A program made the translations under genes and the position numbers. Positions 1 to 8,042 of a stretch of 11,776 bases of DNA are shown piece after piece. Below the pieces are notes generated by a model. That model was not told where the DNA came from and made no database searches. It worked only from the letters and a program-made list of their open reading frames with translations. The stretch is from assembly GCA_011330545.1 (NCBI GenBank), contig DRQI01000452.1:1-11776 (forward strand), given 5' to 3'. The stretch's first letter is position 1. The number at the start of each line of letters is the position of its first letter. This DNA comes from Flavobacteriia bacterium (GTDB taxonomy: Bacteria; Bacteroidota; Bacteroidia; Flavobacteriales; Flavobacteriaceae).

Positions 1-477
1 CAATTGGCAGCATTAGGCTTTGACCCAATGCCTGTATACACACCTCATGACGAACCCCAACAAGGATATTATCGATTAAACTATGGCCGTTCGCCTATGC
101 ATACGTTTAGCAGGACGATAAACAATCCTAACTTAAACGATTTAAAAGATGAAAATAAAGTTTGGGTGAACCCTAAAGTAGCTAGAATTGAAGGGCTTAG
201 AAATAATCAAAAAGTATGGTTAGAAAATCAAGACGGTATTATTTCTACCTTCCCGATTAAAGTACGTGTTACAGAACGTATACGATGGGATTCTGTATAC
301 ATGTACCACGGTTTTGGCCATACTAATAAAAAATTATCAAGGGCTTATGGCAAAGGAGCCAGCGATACGCAATTGATTACAAAAGTTGAAATTGACCCGT
401 TGATGGGAGGTACAGGCTTACGGGGTAATTTTGTAAAATTTTTAACTGAAAATCCACATAAAGAGTTAGAATCATGA
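1..477 (+). CDS. Molybdopterin oxidoreductase, catalytic subunit, C-terminal fragment (PsrA/PhsA/SoeA-like)
   Basis: Only the last ~158 residues are in the window; the reading frame is open from base 1, so the N-terminus (signal peptide, [4Fe-4S] site, Mo ligand) is off the left edge. The fragment is the C-terminal molybdopterin-dinucleotide-binding domain of the DMSO-reductase family. A short beta-rich core contains WVNPKVARIEGLRNNQKVWLEN, the usual 'residue position / not-too-acid linker' region. It is followed by HGFGH and by GASDTQLI-DPLMGGTG-R-NFVKF, typical of polysulfide/thiosulfate reductase and sulfite dehydrogenase A subunits. The stop codon overlaps the start of the ferredoxin gene by four bases (ATGA, 474-477), indicating translational coupling in an A-B-C operon. 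The family oxidises or reduces a sulfur oxyanion or polysulfide at a Mo-bis-MGD centre. The substrate, direction, and whether it works in periplasm or cytoplasm cannot be decided without the N-terminus. The nearby sulfur genes favour polysulfide, thiosulfate or sulfite over nitrate or DMSO. Confidence 0.88.
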   Translation, partial: QLAALGFDPMPVYTPHDEPQQGYYRLNYGRSPMHTFSRTINNPNLNDLKDENKVWVNPKVARIEGLRNNQKVWLENQDGIISTFPIKVRVTERIRWDSVYMYHGFGHTNKKLSRAYGKGASDTQLITKVEIDPLMGGTGLRGNFVKFLTENPHKELES

Positions 478-1010
478 GATATGCAATGGTCATAGACACA
501 TTAAAATGTGTGGGATGTAGCGACTGTGTAGTGGCTTGTCAAACAGAAAATAATGTTCCGGAAGGGTTTTGTAGGGATTGGGTAACCGAATCTGTTAGCG
601 GTACCTATCCTTCTGTAGAACTCGAATTAAAATCAGAACGTTGCAATCACTGTAGCAATGCCCCTTGTGTGAGGTGTTGCCCAACAGGTGCCAGCCATAT
701 AGTAGAAGGCGGTATTGTATTGGTAACCGGCGATGAGTGTATCGGTTGCGGAGCCTGTATAGAATCATGCCCTTACGACGCGCGTTTTCAACACCCTGAA
801 GGATATGTTGATAAATGTACATTTTGCCACCATCGCTTAGAAAAAGGCCAATTGCCCGCCTGCGTTTCTGTATGTCCTACAAAATGTATGTATTTCGGAG
901 ATTTGGATGACCCAACAAGTGAAGTGTCACAATTATTAACGACAAGAAAATATAAAGTATTGGCACCCGAAGCAGGTACCAATCCGAATGTATATTATTT
1001 AATCAAATAA
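474..1010 (+). CDS. Four-cluster [4Fe-4S] electron-transfer subunit (PsrB/PhsB/SoeB-like)
   Basis: This 178-residue iron-sulfur subunit carries electrons between the molybdenum subunit and the membrane subunit. Sixteen ligand cysteines form four groups in the order expected for the DMSO-reductase B family: C12-x2-C15-x2-C18-x3-C22; C57-x2-C60-x4-C65-x3-C69; C89-x2-C92-x2-C95-x3-C99 followed by PYDAR; and C115-x2-C118-x11-C130-x3-C134. The SYDAR/PYDAR signature after the third group and the 'CTFCHHRLEKGQLPACV' block are family hallmarks. There is no signal peptide, as usual for a subunit that is carried with its partner or stays cytoplasmic. The start overlaps the stop of the preceding gene (ATGA), and the membrane subunit begins 10 bases after its stop. 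Length matches PsrB/PhsB proteins (about 190 residues). The closest functional assignment among polysulfide, thiosulfate and sulfite enzymes cannot be made from this subunit. Confidence 0.95.
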   Translation: MRYAMVIDTLKCVGCSDCVVACQTENNVPEGFCRDWVTESVSGTYPSVELELKSERCNHCSNAPCVRCCPTGASHIVEGGIVLVTGDECIGCGACIESCPYDARFQHPEGYVDKCTFCHHRLEKGQLPACVSVCPTKCMYFGDLDDPTSEVSQLLTTRKYKVLAPEAGTNPNVYYLIK

Positions 1011-1020
1011 AAATAATACC

Positions 1021-1962
1021 ATGCAAGAAGAAATTTTTATCAGCGGTAGAAACATTCCTCATATAGACCCAACCTTAGAAATTTGGCATTTTCCGATATC
1101 CCTTTATTTATTTTTAGGCGGAATGGCAGCGGGTATCATATTTTTCGCCTCGCTATTTACGGTGCTAAAAAAAGAAAAAGAAACACCTACGGCCGTTAAA
1201 AGTGCTATGATTTTGGCTGTGGTAGCCATTAGTGTCGGATTGATTGCTTTAATGTATGACTTAACCCATTTGCCCTATGTTTGGCAATTGTACATGACCA
1301 TAAGAATTGAATCGCCTATGTCATGGGGCGCCTGGGTACTGTTAATTATAACCCTCATTTCCTTTCTATGGGTATTTAGTTACTTGCCTGAAATGTTTCC
1401 GAAACTCAATATAAAGTTTGATTTTCTCAAGAAATTTCAAGCATTTTTAATACAAAACAGAAGGGTTATGGCAATGGTTTTATTACCACTATCTGTCGTC
1501 TTAGGAGTTTATACCGGTATTTTACTCTCTGCTTTTAACGCGCGCCCTTTGTGGAACAATGCCATTTTAGGCCCTTTATTCTTAACCTCAGGGCTATCAA
1601 CAGGAGCAGCTGCCATCATATTATTTTCAAAAAATCATTTTGAAAGGCGCCTTTTCAGCAAAATAGATTTGGCACTAATCATACTTGAATTGGCATTGAT
1701 TGTTCACATGCTTATGGGAATGTATGCCGGGTCTGCCGTACAATTAGAAGCCCTAGATATTTTTATCAACGGCGAATTTACAGTCATGTTTTTTGTCTTT
1801 GTGGTAATACTCGGATTAATTTTTCCGGCCTTGCTAGAAAGTGTTGAACTGATGGGATATAAAGTACCCGTTGTAATCCCTACGCTTTTAATACTCATGG
1901 GCGGATTGATATTTAGGATGGTAATGATAGAAGCCGGCCAATTGACACGATATCTATATTGA
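1021..1962 (+). CDS. NrfD/PsrC-family quinone-interacting membrane subunit
   Basis: This 313-residue integral membrane protein should anchor the molybdoenzyme complex and exchange electrons with the quinone pool. About eight membrane segments are visible, roughly at residues 25-48, 59-80, 102-121, 150-172, 181-203, 214-236, 252-273 and 282-305. The N-terminal block 'EIWHFPISLYLFLGGMAAG' and the block 'LPYVWQLYMTIRIESPMSWG' after the second helix are typical of NrfD/PsrC. No heme ligands of the NarI or cytochrome b type are expected or evident, which fits this family. It is the third gene of a contiguous A-B-C set (10-base gap upstream). Chain length and helix number match PsrC-like proteins. 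The 128 bases after the stop hold only a broken small ORF before the first transporter gene, and I see no terminator there, so transcription probably continues. Confidence 0.93.
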   Translation: MQEEIFISGRNIPHIDPTLEIWHFPISLYLFLGGMAAGIIFFASLFTVLKKEKETPTAVKSAMILAVVAISVGLIALMYDLTHLPYVWQLYMTIRIESPMSWGAWVLLIITLISFLWVFSYLPEMFPKLNIKFDFLKKFQAFLIQNRRVMAMVLLPLSVVLGVYTGILLSAFNARPLWNNAILGPLFLTSGLSTGAAAIILFSKNHFERRLFSKIDLALIILELALIVHMLMGMYAGSAVQLEALDIFINGEFTVMFFVFVVILGLIFPALLESVELMGYKVPVVIPTLLILMGGLIFRMVMIEAGQLTRYLY

Positions 1963-1972
1963 TAATGATAAA

Positions 1973-2080
1973 ATGAACACACTAAAACGATGACAACAAA
2001 CAGGCGAAACATCCGTAACTAAATCCCAATATTCAAAAGAAGAATTATACGGTGTTCACCTAGCCGTTGAAAGACAATAA
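1973..2080 (+). pseudogene. Possible decayed or frameshifted small ORF between NrfD and YeeE genes
   Basis: No intact ORF exists here, but one frame from the ATG at 1973 reads MNTLKR, then an in-frame TGA (1991-1993), then 28 further sense codons to TAA at 2078. The second half (TKSQYSKEELYGVHLAVERQ) looks protein-like and contains no start codon of its own. A second ATG at 1990, in another frame, reads MTTNRRNIRN and stops at the TAA at 2020-2022; a +1 shift near that stop would join it to the protein-like part. Readings in order of likelihood: a small gene lost by a point mutation or a one-base indel, a sequencing error, or chance. I do not recognise the peptide. Confidence 0.25.
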
Positions 2081-2090
2081 ATAGTAACTC

Positions 2091-2621
2091 ATGAAAAAAA
2101 AGAAACAACAAAACAGGCATGTCTACTGGAATCCGTATTTCGGCGGGTTTCTTCTAGGCCTTCTAATTATTTTAACATTTTATCTTACAGGCAGGGGCCT
2201 AGGGGCTAGTGGTGCTTTAAAAAGTGGCGTGGTAACTATTGTCGATACAGTGGCTCCAACACATGCCGAAAACAATGCCTATTACAGCAAGTTCATCAAA
2301 GAAGGTGAATCTCCTATGAATAATTGGTTGGTTTTTGAAGCCATTGGCGTATTATTTGGTGCCTTTTTATCAGGGGCTTTTACAGGAAGAATCAAATTAA
2401 GGGTTCAACATTCTCCGAAAATTACCAGCAAAAGAAGGTTGATTTTTGCGTTGATAGGCGGTATTTTATTTGGCGTAGGAGCTCAAATAGCCCGAGGATG
2501 TACCAGCGGGGCGGCTTTGAGCGGAATGGCTGTTTTAGCAACCGGCGGCTTTATTACCATGCTTGCCATTTTTGGCACCGGATACTTAGTGGCTTACTTT
2601 TTTAGAAAAAATTGGATTTAA
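2091..2621 (+). CDS. YeeE/YedE-family transporter protein, first half-length member
   Basis: A 176-residue membrane protein of the YeeE/YedE (Sulf_transp) family, whose characterised members import thiosulfate. About four hydrophobic segments lie near residues 15-35, 80-98, 116-134 and 141-170. The family motif is 'GVGAQIARGCTSGAALSG', with the single cysteine C137 in the GCTSG turn; this type of cysteine lines the substrate path in the family. A 60-residue loop between the first two helices (about 45-78) is soluble and probably lies outside. Full-length members have about 350 residues, so this is one half; the next gene supplies a second half 18 bases downstream. Half-size pairs of this type are common in bacteria and are often found with sulfide oxidation genes. 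The substrate (thiosulfate, sulfide or a persulfide) is inferred from family and context only. Confidence 0.9.
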   Translation: MKKKKQQNRHVYWNPYFGGFLLGLLIILTFYLTGRGLGASGALKSGVVTIVDTVAPTHAENNAYYSKFIKEGESPMNNWLVFEAIGVLFGAFLSGAFTGRIKLRVQHSPKITSKRRLIFALIGGILFGVGAQIARGCTSGAALSGMAVLATGGFITMLAIFGTGYLVAYFFRKNWI

Positions 2622-2639
2622 AATTTAAAAAATAAAATT

Positions 2640-3230
2640 ATGGGACCTTTAATTCCGAATGGTATTATTTCTTCAGACTGGAACTACATTATTGCTATTT
2701 TAATAGGCTTTGCTTTTGGATATATTTTAGAAGCCTCAGGGTTTTCGTCTTCAAGAAAATTAGCCGGTGTATTTTACGGATATGATTTTGCCGTATTAAA
2801 AGTATTTTTTACTTCGGCAGTCGTGGCCGTTATCGGTTTGTATTATATGGATTATTTAAATTGGATAGATATTTCTCAACTCTATGTACACCCCACATAT
2901 GTATGGGCGGCCATCATTGGAGGTATGATTATGGGGGTTGGTTTTTTAGCCGGAGGGTTTTGTCCCGGTACCAGTTTATGTGCCGTTGCCATTGGGAAAA
3001 TTGACGGAATGGTATTCACATTGGGACTGATGATTGGAATTTTTATTTTTTCAGAATTTTTTAATTCTCTAGAACCTCTTTTCGAACGTTCAAACTTAGG
3101 CCATATCACCTTGGTAGATTCATTAAACATATCGCCTTATTGGATAATCTTTATTTTTACCATTATCGCGTTGGTTGCTTTCTATTTTTCTGATTGGGTA
3201 CGAAGTAAAGTCAAAAAAGTATTCTACTAA
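2640..3230 (+). CDS. YeeE/YedE-family transporter protein, second half-length member
   Basis: A 196-residue partner of the preceding transporter gene, separated by 18 bases. Hydrophobic segments are near residues 14-32, 52-70, 87-105, 123-142 and 165-187. The conserved turn is 'GVGFLAGGFCPGTSLCAVAIGK' with C108 and C114, equivalent to the GCTSG turn in the upstream protein but with the CPG-type sequence usual for the second half. The early 'GYILEASGFSSSRKLAG' stretch is also typical. The two proteins most likely assemble into one transporter equivalent to a single full-length YeeE chain, moving a small sulfur compound in the same operon as the molybdoenzyme. Direction of transport is not shown by the sequence. 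The following rhodanese-like gene begins 11 bases after its stop. Confidence 0.9.
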   Translation: MGPLIPNGIISSDWNYIIAILIGFAFGYILEASGFSSSRKLAGVFYGYDFAVLKVFFTSAVVAVIGLYYMDYLNWIDISQLYVHPTYVWAAIIGGMIMGVGFLAGGFCPGTSLCAVAIGKIDGMVFTLGLMIGIFIFSEFFNSLEPLFERSNLGHITLVDSLNISPYWIIFIFTIIALVAFYFSDWVRSKVKKVFY

Positions 3231-3241
3231 ATTCATACGTT

Positions 3242-3889
3242 ATGTCAAAAAAATATAAACTGAAACGTTTGTTGGTACGAAGGTATCAAATACTTGCCGC
3301 CATCTTATTTATTTTAGCCGCAGGATTGGTATTGCTGCCAAAATATAAAAAAAATGAAGGGATTGCCCCCGATTTACTGATGAAAAAAATGATTAGTTCA
3401 GAACGCTATATCAGTACCGATTTATTGGCAGACAGATTGGTAAACCAAGACCCCTCGGTATTATTAATAGACACAAGGACCGAAAAAGAATTTCAAAATT
3501 ATGCCTTGCCCAATGCCATTAATATCCCTTTGAAAAAACTATTGGATGAAGATGTAAATGGTTATATCAATCAAGATATTTACGATGTTATTTTTTATTC
3601 AAATGACAATTTTTATGCAGACCAAGCTTGGATTATCGGAAGCCGGTTAGGATACACAAACTTATACGTGTTGGAAGGTGGGCTAAATAAGTGGTTTCAC
3701 ACGATTATAAATCCAGAATTACCCGATGAAACCATGCCCGAAGAAGCCTTTGAACTGTATTCATTCAGGAAAGCGGCAGGCATGTATTTTGGAGTAGGCA
3801 CCTCTGAACAGAAAACAATCAATAAACCGATTAAAAAAACCATAACGGTTAAGAAAAAGAAAAAAAGAGTTGCTGAAGGCGGATGTTAA
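3242..3889 (+). CDS. Membrane-anchored rhodanese-fold protein lacking the active-site Cys, with C-terminal EGGC tail
   Basis: This 215-residue protein has a basic N-terminus (MSKKYKLKRLLVRRY), one membrane helix at about 16-33, then a single rhodanese domain at about 60-157. The charge pattern predicts that the domain faces the periplasm. Rhodanese landmarks are LLIDTR (74-79), the 'NAINIP' strand (91-96), VIFYS (116-120) and 'LYVLEGGLNKW' (141-151). The catalytic cysteine expected after VIFY is Ser120 and the usual CxxGxR loop is absent, so ordinary sulfurtransferase activity is unlikely. The chain ends with a linker, five lysines, then RVAEGGC. Cys215 is the only cysteine in the protein and the last residue. 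The next gene encodes a related protein with the same ending. Inference: the terminal cysteine sits on a flexible arm and could carry sulfur, somewhat like the GGCGG arm of SoxY. It could instead be a metal or partner-binding tag. Confidence 0.88.
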   Translation: MSKKYKLKRLLVRRYQILAAILFILAAGLVLLPKYKKNEGIAPDLLMKKMISSERYISTDLLADRLVNQDPSVLLIDTRTEKEFQNYALPNAINIPLKKLLDEDVNGYINQDIYDVIFYSNDNFYADQAWIIGSRLGYTNLYVLEGGLNKWFHTIINPELPDETMPEEAFELYSFRKAAGMYFGVGTSEQKTINKPIKKTITVKKKKKRVAEGGC

Positions 3890-3937
3890 AATCGTCTTTA
3901 TGACACTGTTTCATAAATACTAAAATTAGCGTACACA

Positions 3938-4555
3938 ATGAAAGAACTAGAAAAAACAAAACGAATTTCAATTTCTGCAGTATTATTTTTACTGATAGTG
4001 GCCATTGGGATATTGACATTTAAAAAGCCCGAATATGTCTTTCAAAAGAATACCGAAACACTGTTACACCAAATTGCAAATAATAACAATAGCTATATCA
4101 TAACCCTTGATGAGCTACAATCAAATGAAGCCCAACAAGGCCAATTGATAGATGTAAGAAGTAATTTTGATTACTCAAAAGGCCATTTTAAAAATGCCAT
4201 CAACATACCCACACACGAACTCTTAAAAAAAGACAATCTTGAATTGTTGAATTCTTTAAAAAAAGGCGAAAAAAAAGTAATACTCTACGGCAAAGACCCT
4301 GACCAAGCAAATACAGCATGGATGCTTCTCTATCAATTAGGATATGAAAATGCCAACATACTCTGTGCCAAAACAAATTATAGTAATAATACCTTTAAAG
4401 TTGAAAATTATCCGTTAGAAAAACCTTCGGTAAATTATGCCGAAATACTACAGTCATCGAAAAAGGAAACTGATAAAAACGACACTCCTAAAACCCCTAA
4501 AAAGGTATTTACCAAACCTAAAAAGAAAAAAAGAGTACCCGAAGGCGGGTGTTAA
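3938..4555 (+). CDS. Second membrane-anchored rhodanese-fold protein lacking the active-site Cys, with C-terminal EGGC tail
   Basis: This 205-residue protein has the same plan as the upstream gene: a basic N-terminus, one membrane helix at about 11-28, then a degenerate rhodanese domain at about 55-150. Landmarks are QLIDVR (69-74), 'KGHFKNAINIP' (81-91) and VILYGKDPDQANTAW (114-128). Gly118 occupies the place of the catalytic cysteine. The Gly-Gly-x-x-x-Trp end of the rhodanese fold is also lost (AKTNYSNNTF instead). Cysteines are C143 and the last residue, C205. The long Lys/Pro/Thr-rich linker (172-197) ends in KKKKRVPEGGC, almost identical to the upstream protein's tail although the domains have diverged strongly. 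This points to selection on the tail. The pair probably arose by tandem duplication (48-base gap). It is the last gene of the operon, followed by a hairpin terminator. Function is unproven; a periplasmic sulfur-carrier or docking role is inferred. Confidence 0.85.
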   Translation: MKELEKTKRISISAVLFLLIVAIGILTFKKPEYVFQKNTETLLHQIANNNNSYIITLDELQSNEAQQGQLIDVRSNFDYSKGHFKNAINIPTHELLKKDNLELLNSLKKGEKKVILYGKDPDQANTAWMLLYQLGYENANILCAKTNYSNNTFKVENYPLEKPSVNYAEILQSSKKETDKNDTPKTPKKVFTKPKKKKRVPEGGC

Positions 4556-4648
4556 AGAAAAATGTGTAACCTTGTATAATAAGTGTTATTTTATGATGTT
4601 AGATATTTTTATTGATTAGTTTTATTAGTTTTTATTATTATTAATTAA

Positions 4649-4684
4649 AATAAAACGCTCTGATACCAATCAGGGCGTTTTATT
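4649..4684 (+). terminator. Rho-independent terminator of the left sulfur operon
   Basis: A hairpin formed by AATAAAACGCTCTGAT (4649-4664) and ATCAGGGCGTTTTATT (4669-4684) pairs over 16 positions with one T-G wobble and a four-base loop ACCA. The T-rich 3' arm and the A-rich 5' arm mean it could stop transcription from either strand. It lies 94 bases after the stop of the last EGGC gene and marks the operon end. Confidence 0.85.
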
Positions 4685-4904
4685 ATTGAACTCATTTTAT
4701 AAGTTCTCTTAAACTCTTACGAGCACCCTAAAGGGTTTCATTTTATTTTTCCCCTGTTGGTGAAAACTTCCGTAAAGGCGAAAATATAACTACCTATGTA
4801 TTTTTTATTGGACTCTTAAATTACAAAGTAAACCACTATAGATTAGAAATCCATAGTTTTAATCATAGAATACGAAAGTAGGAATCCAGATATAAAAAGA
4901 GTGG

Positions 4905-4925
4905 ATTCCGCATCAAGTGCGGAAT
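4905..4925. repeat. Short palindromic intergenic repeat (ATTCCGCA-5-TGCGGAAT)
   Basis: A perfect 8-bp inverted repeat (4905-4912 and 4918-4925) with loop TCAAG, preceded by GTGG and followed by GACA. The wider context (GTAGGAATCCA at about 4878, then TGGATTCCGCA) has the look of the interspersed palindromic elements found in many copies in bacterial genomes, including flavobacteria. Only one copy is in the window, so multiplicity is inferred. Confidence 0.5.
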
Positions 4926-5046
4926 GACAAAACTATCTTTAAAATTTACAGAAACTAATGTAACCGCAATAAAATTGCAGGGTTTTAACCTTTTACTTGA
5001 AAATAAAGACTTTTTAAGCAGCCTCTTTTTATATATGCTAATTCGT

Positions 5047-5054
5047 TACATTTG
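5047..5054 (+). promoter_or_regulatory. -7 box of the Crp/Fnr gene promoter (TACATTTG)
   Basis: This is an exact match to the Bacteroidetes -7 consensus TAnnTTTG, 26 bases before the GTG start. No clear TTTG -33 element is found 19-21 bases upstream, so the promoter may be weak or regulator-dependent. Confidence 0.6.
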
Positions 5055-5068
5055 TATAAAATTTATAC
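5054..5068. promoter_or_regulatory. Perfect palindrome GTATAAA-A-TTTATAC, candidate autoregulatory operator
   Basis: Seven-base arms (5054-5060 and 5062-5068) with a single central A. The palindrome starts at the last base of the -7 box, so it would cover the transcription start. A protein bound here should block initiation, which suggests autorepression by the regulator encoded just downstream. The arms are AT-rich, so chance symmetry cannot be excluded. Confidence 0.4.
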
Positions 5069-5080
5069 CTATAAACTAGA

Positions 5081-5737
5081 GTGAATAATCAAGAAGCAAT
5101 TATAAGAGAAAAATTAAGCCACTATTATGCAAACGTTTTCGAAGAGGAATTGATTGATGAAATTGTAAGGGTGGGTTACTTTGACAAAATAAAAAGTGGT
5201 AAACTGATGATTGATATAGGCGAAAACATGACCCATATCCCTTTAATTTTAGATGGTGTTATTAAAGTCAGCAGGCAAGAAAAAGAAGGTGAAGAATTAG
5301 TATTGTATTTTTTAGAACGCGGTGATACCTGTGCTATTTCTTTTGTAAATTGTATCAATAGAAAAAAAAGTATCCTTAGAGGAATTGTTGAGCAAGATAT
5401 GGAAGCCATATTTTTACCCGTTGAATATATTGACAATTGGTTGGCTAAATTTAAAACATGGCGCTATTTTATCATTGACAGCTATCATTACCGATTGATA
5501 GAAATGGTTGAATCTATTGACAGTTTGGCTTTTATGAAAATGAATGAGCGCCTGATGAAATACTTAACAGATAAAGTCAAAATCACAAAAGATGTAAACC
5601 TAGAAATTACCCACCAAGAAATAGCCAATGACCTCAACTCATCAAGGGTAGTAATTACCAGATTGATAAAAGAGCTTCACAATAAAGGAAAAATAGTTGC
5701 TTCTAGAAATAAAATAAGGGTCTTAGAAGGTTTTTAA
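5081..5737 (+). CDS. Crp/Fnr-family transcriptional regulator
   Basis: A 218-residue regulator with an N-terminal cyclic-nucleotide-binding-like beta-barrel (about 25-115), a dimerisation helix (about 125-165) and a C-terminal winged helix-turn-helix. The HTH reads 'LEITHQEIANDLNSSRVVITRLIKELHNKG' (about 174-203), with SSRVVITRLIKEL as recognition helix. The start is GTG at 5081: an in-frame TAA lies at 5072-5074 and the next Met is residue 43, inside the barrel. There is no Fnr-type N-terminal cysteine cluster, so it is not an iron-sulfur oxygen sensor of the Fnr kind. Two cysteines, C84 and C91, flank the 'GDTCAISFVNC' turn where Crp binds the cAMP phosphate; the Arg/Ser pattern for cAMP binding is missing. 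A thiol or persulfide signal is a plausible input given the neighbours. Likely targets are its own promoter and the flavoprotein operon. It converges with ligA, nine bases from its stop. Confidence 0.92.
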   Translation: MNNQEAIIREKLSHYYANVFEEELIDEIVRVGYFDKIKSGKLMIDIGENMTHIPLILDGVIKVSRQEKEGEELVLYFLERGDTCAISFVNCINRKKSILRGIVEQDMEAIFLPVEYIDNWLAKFKTWRYFIIDSYHYRLIEMVESIDSLAFMKMNERLMKYLTDKVKITKDVNLEITHQEIANDLNSSRVVITRLIKELHNKGKIVASRNKIRVLEGF

Positions 5738-5746
5738 ACAGATACT

Positions 5747-7762
<2,016 letters not shown>

Positions 7763-8020
7763 TTAAAATATAAAACAACCTGTCGTGCAGTTGAAAATTC
7801 ATAATTTCTCAATACCCTTTTGTTCTTCTAAGTTAGAAAATTATGTGAAGTGACGCTTTGCACATAAAAATACAATCTATACCACTTTGGGTTTAAAAAT
7901 AACTAAATTTTTAAATAAAACTCAAAAACTACCGGGTGTTTTTACAATAGTTTTCAGGAACCTTTAAATACGCTAATAGCGCAATCTGTCAAGGCACCTC
8001 ATTTAAAAGGCATAAGATGT

Positions 8021-8034
8021 GTAACTTAAGTTAC
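8021..8034. promoter_or_regulatory. Distal operator-like palindrome GTAACTTAAGTTAC
   Basis: A fully self-complementary 14-mer (GTAAC-N4-GTTAC). Its centre is 22 bp upstream of the centre of the next palindrome, about two helical turns, so two dimers could bind on the same DNA face. The half-site-N4-half-site design suits a Crp/Fnr-type dimer. Confidence 0.6.
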
Positions 8035-8042
8035 TAAAAATA

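Larger units (their letters stand above)
4556..5080. other. Intergenic region between left sulfur operon and regulator gene
   Basis: This 525-base stretch holds no convincing gene. It contains the operon terminator (4649-4684), an interspersed-type palindrome (4905-4925), and the regulator's promoter with a palindrome (5047-5068). The short frame running 4437-4619 is a shadow of the EGGC gene. The remainder is AT-rich and I see no RNA gene in it. Confidence 0.7.

Noticed and set aside
1991..1993. In-frame TGA as a selenocysteine codon
   Set aside because: No SECIS-like hairpin is evident right after it, and the peptide is not a known selenoprotein; decay or chance is simpler.
1704..2012. 102-residue minus-strand frame over the NrfD 3' end
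   Set aside because: It is a shadow of the membrane subunit gene with no start context or family features.
4437..4619. 60-residue frame at the end of the second EGGC gene
   Set aside because: It overlaps the real gene in another frame, is Lys-rich from poly-A bias, and resembles no protein.
5018..5035. AGCAGCCTCTTTTT, which looks like the right arm of a terminator
   Set aside because: No matching left arm (GAGGCTG) is found within a reasonable distance upstream.
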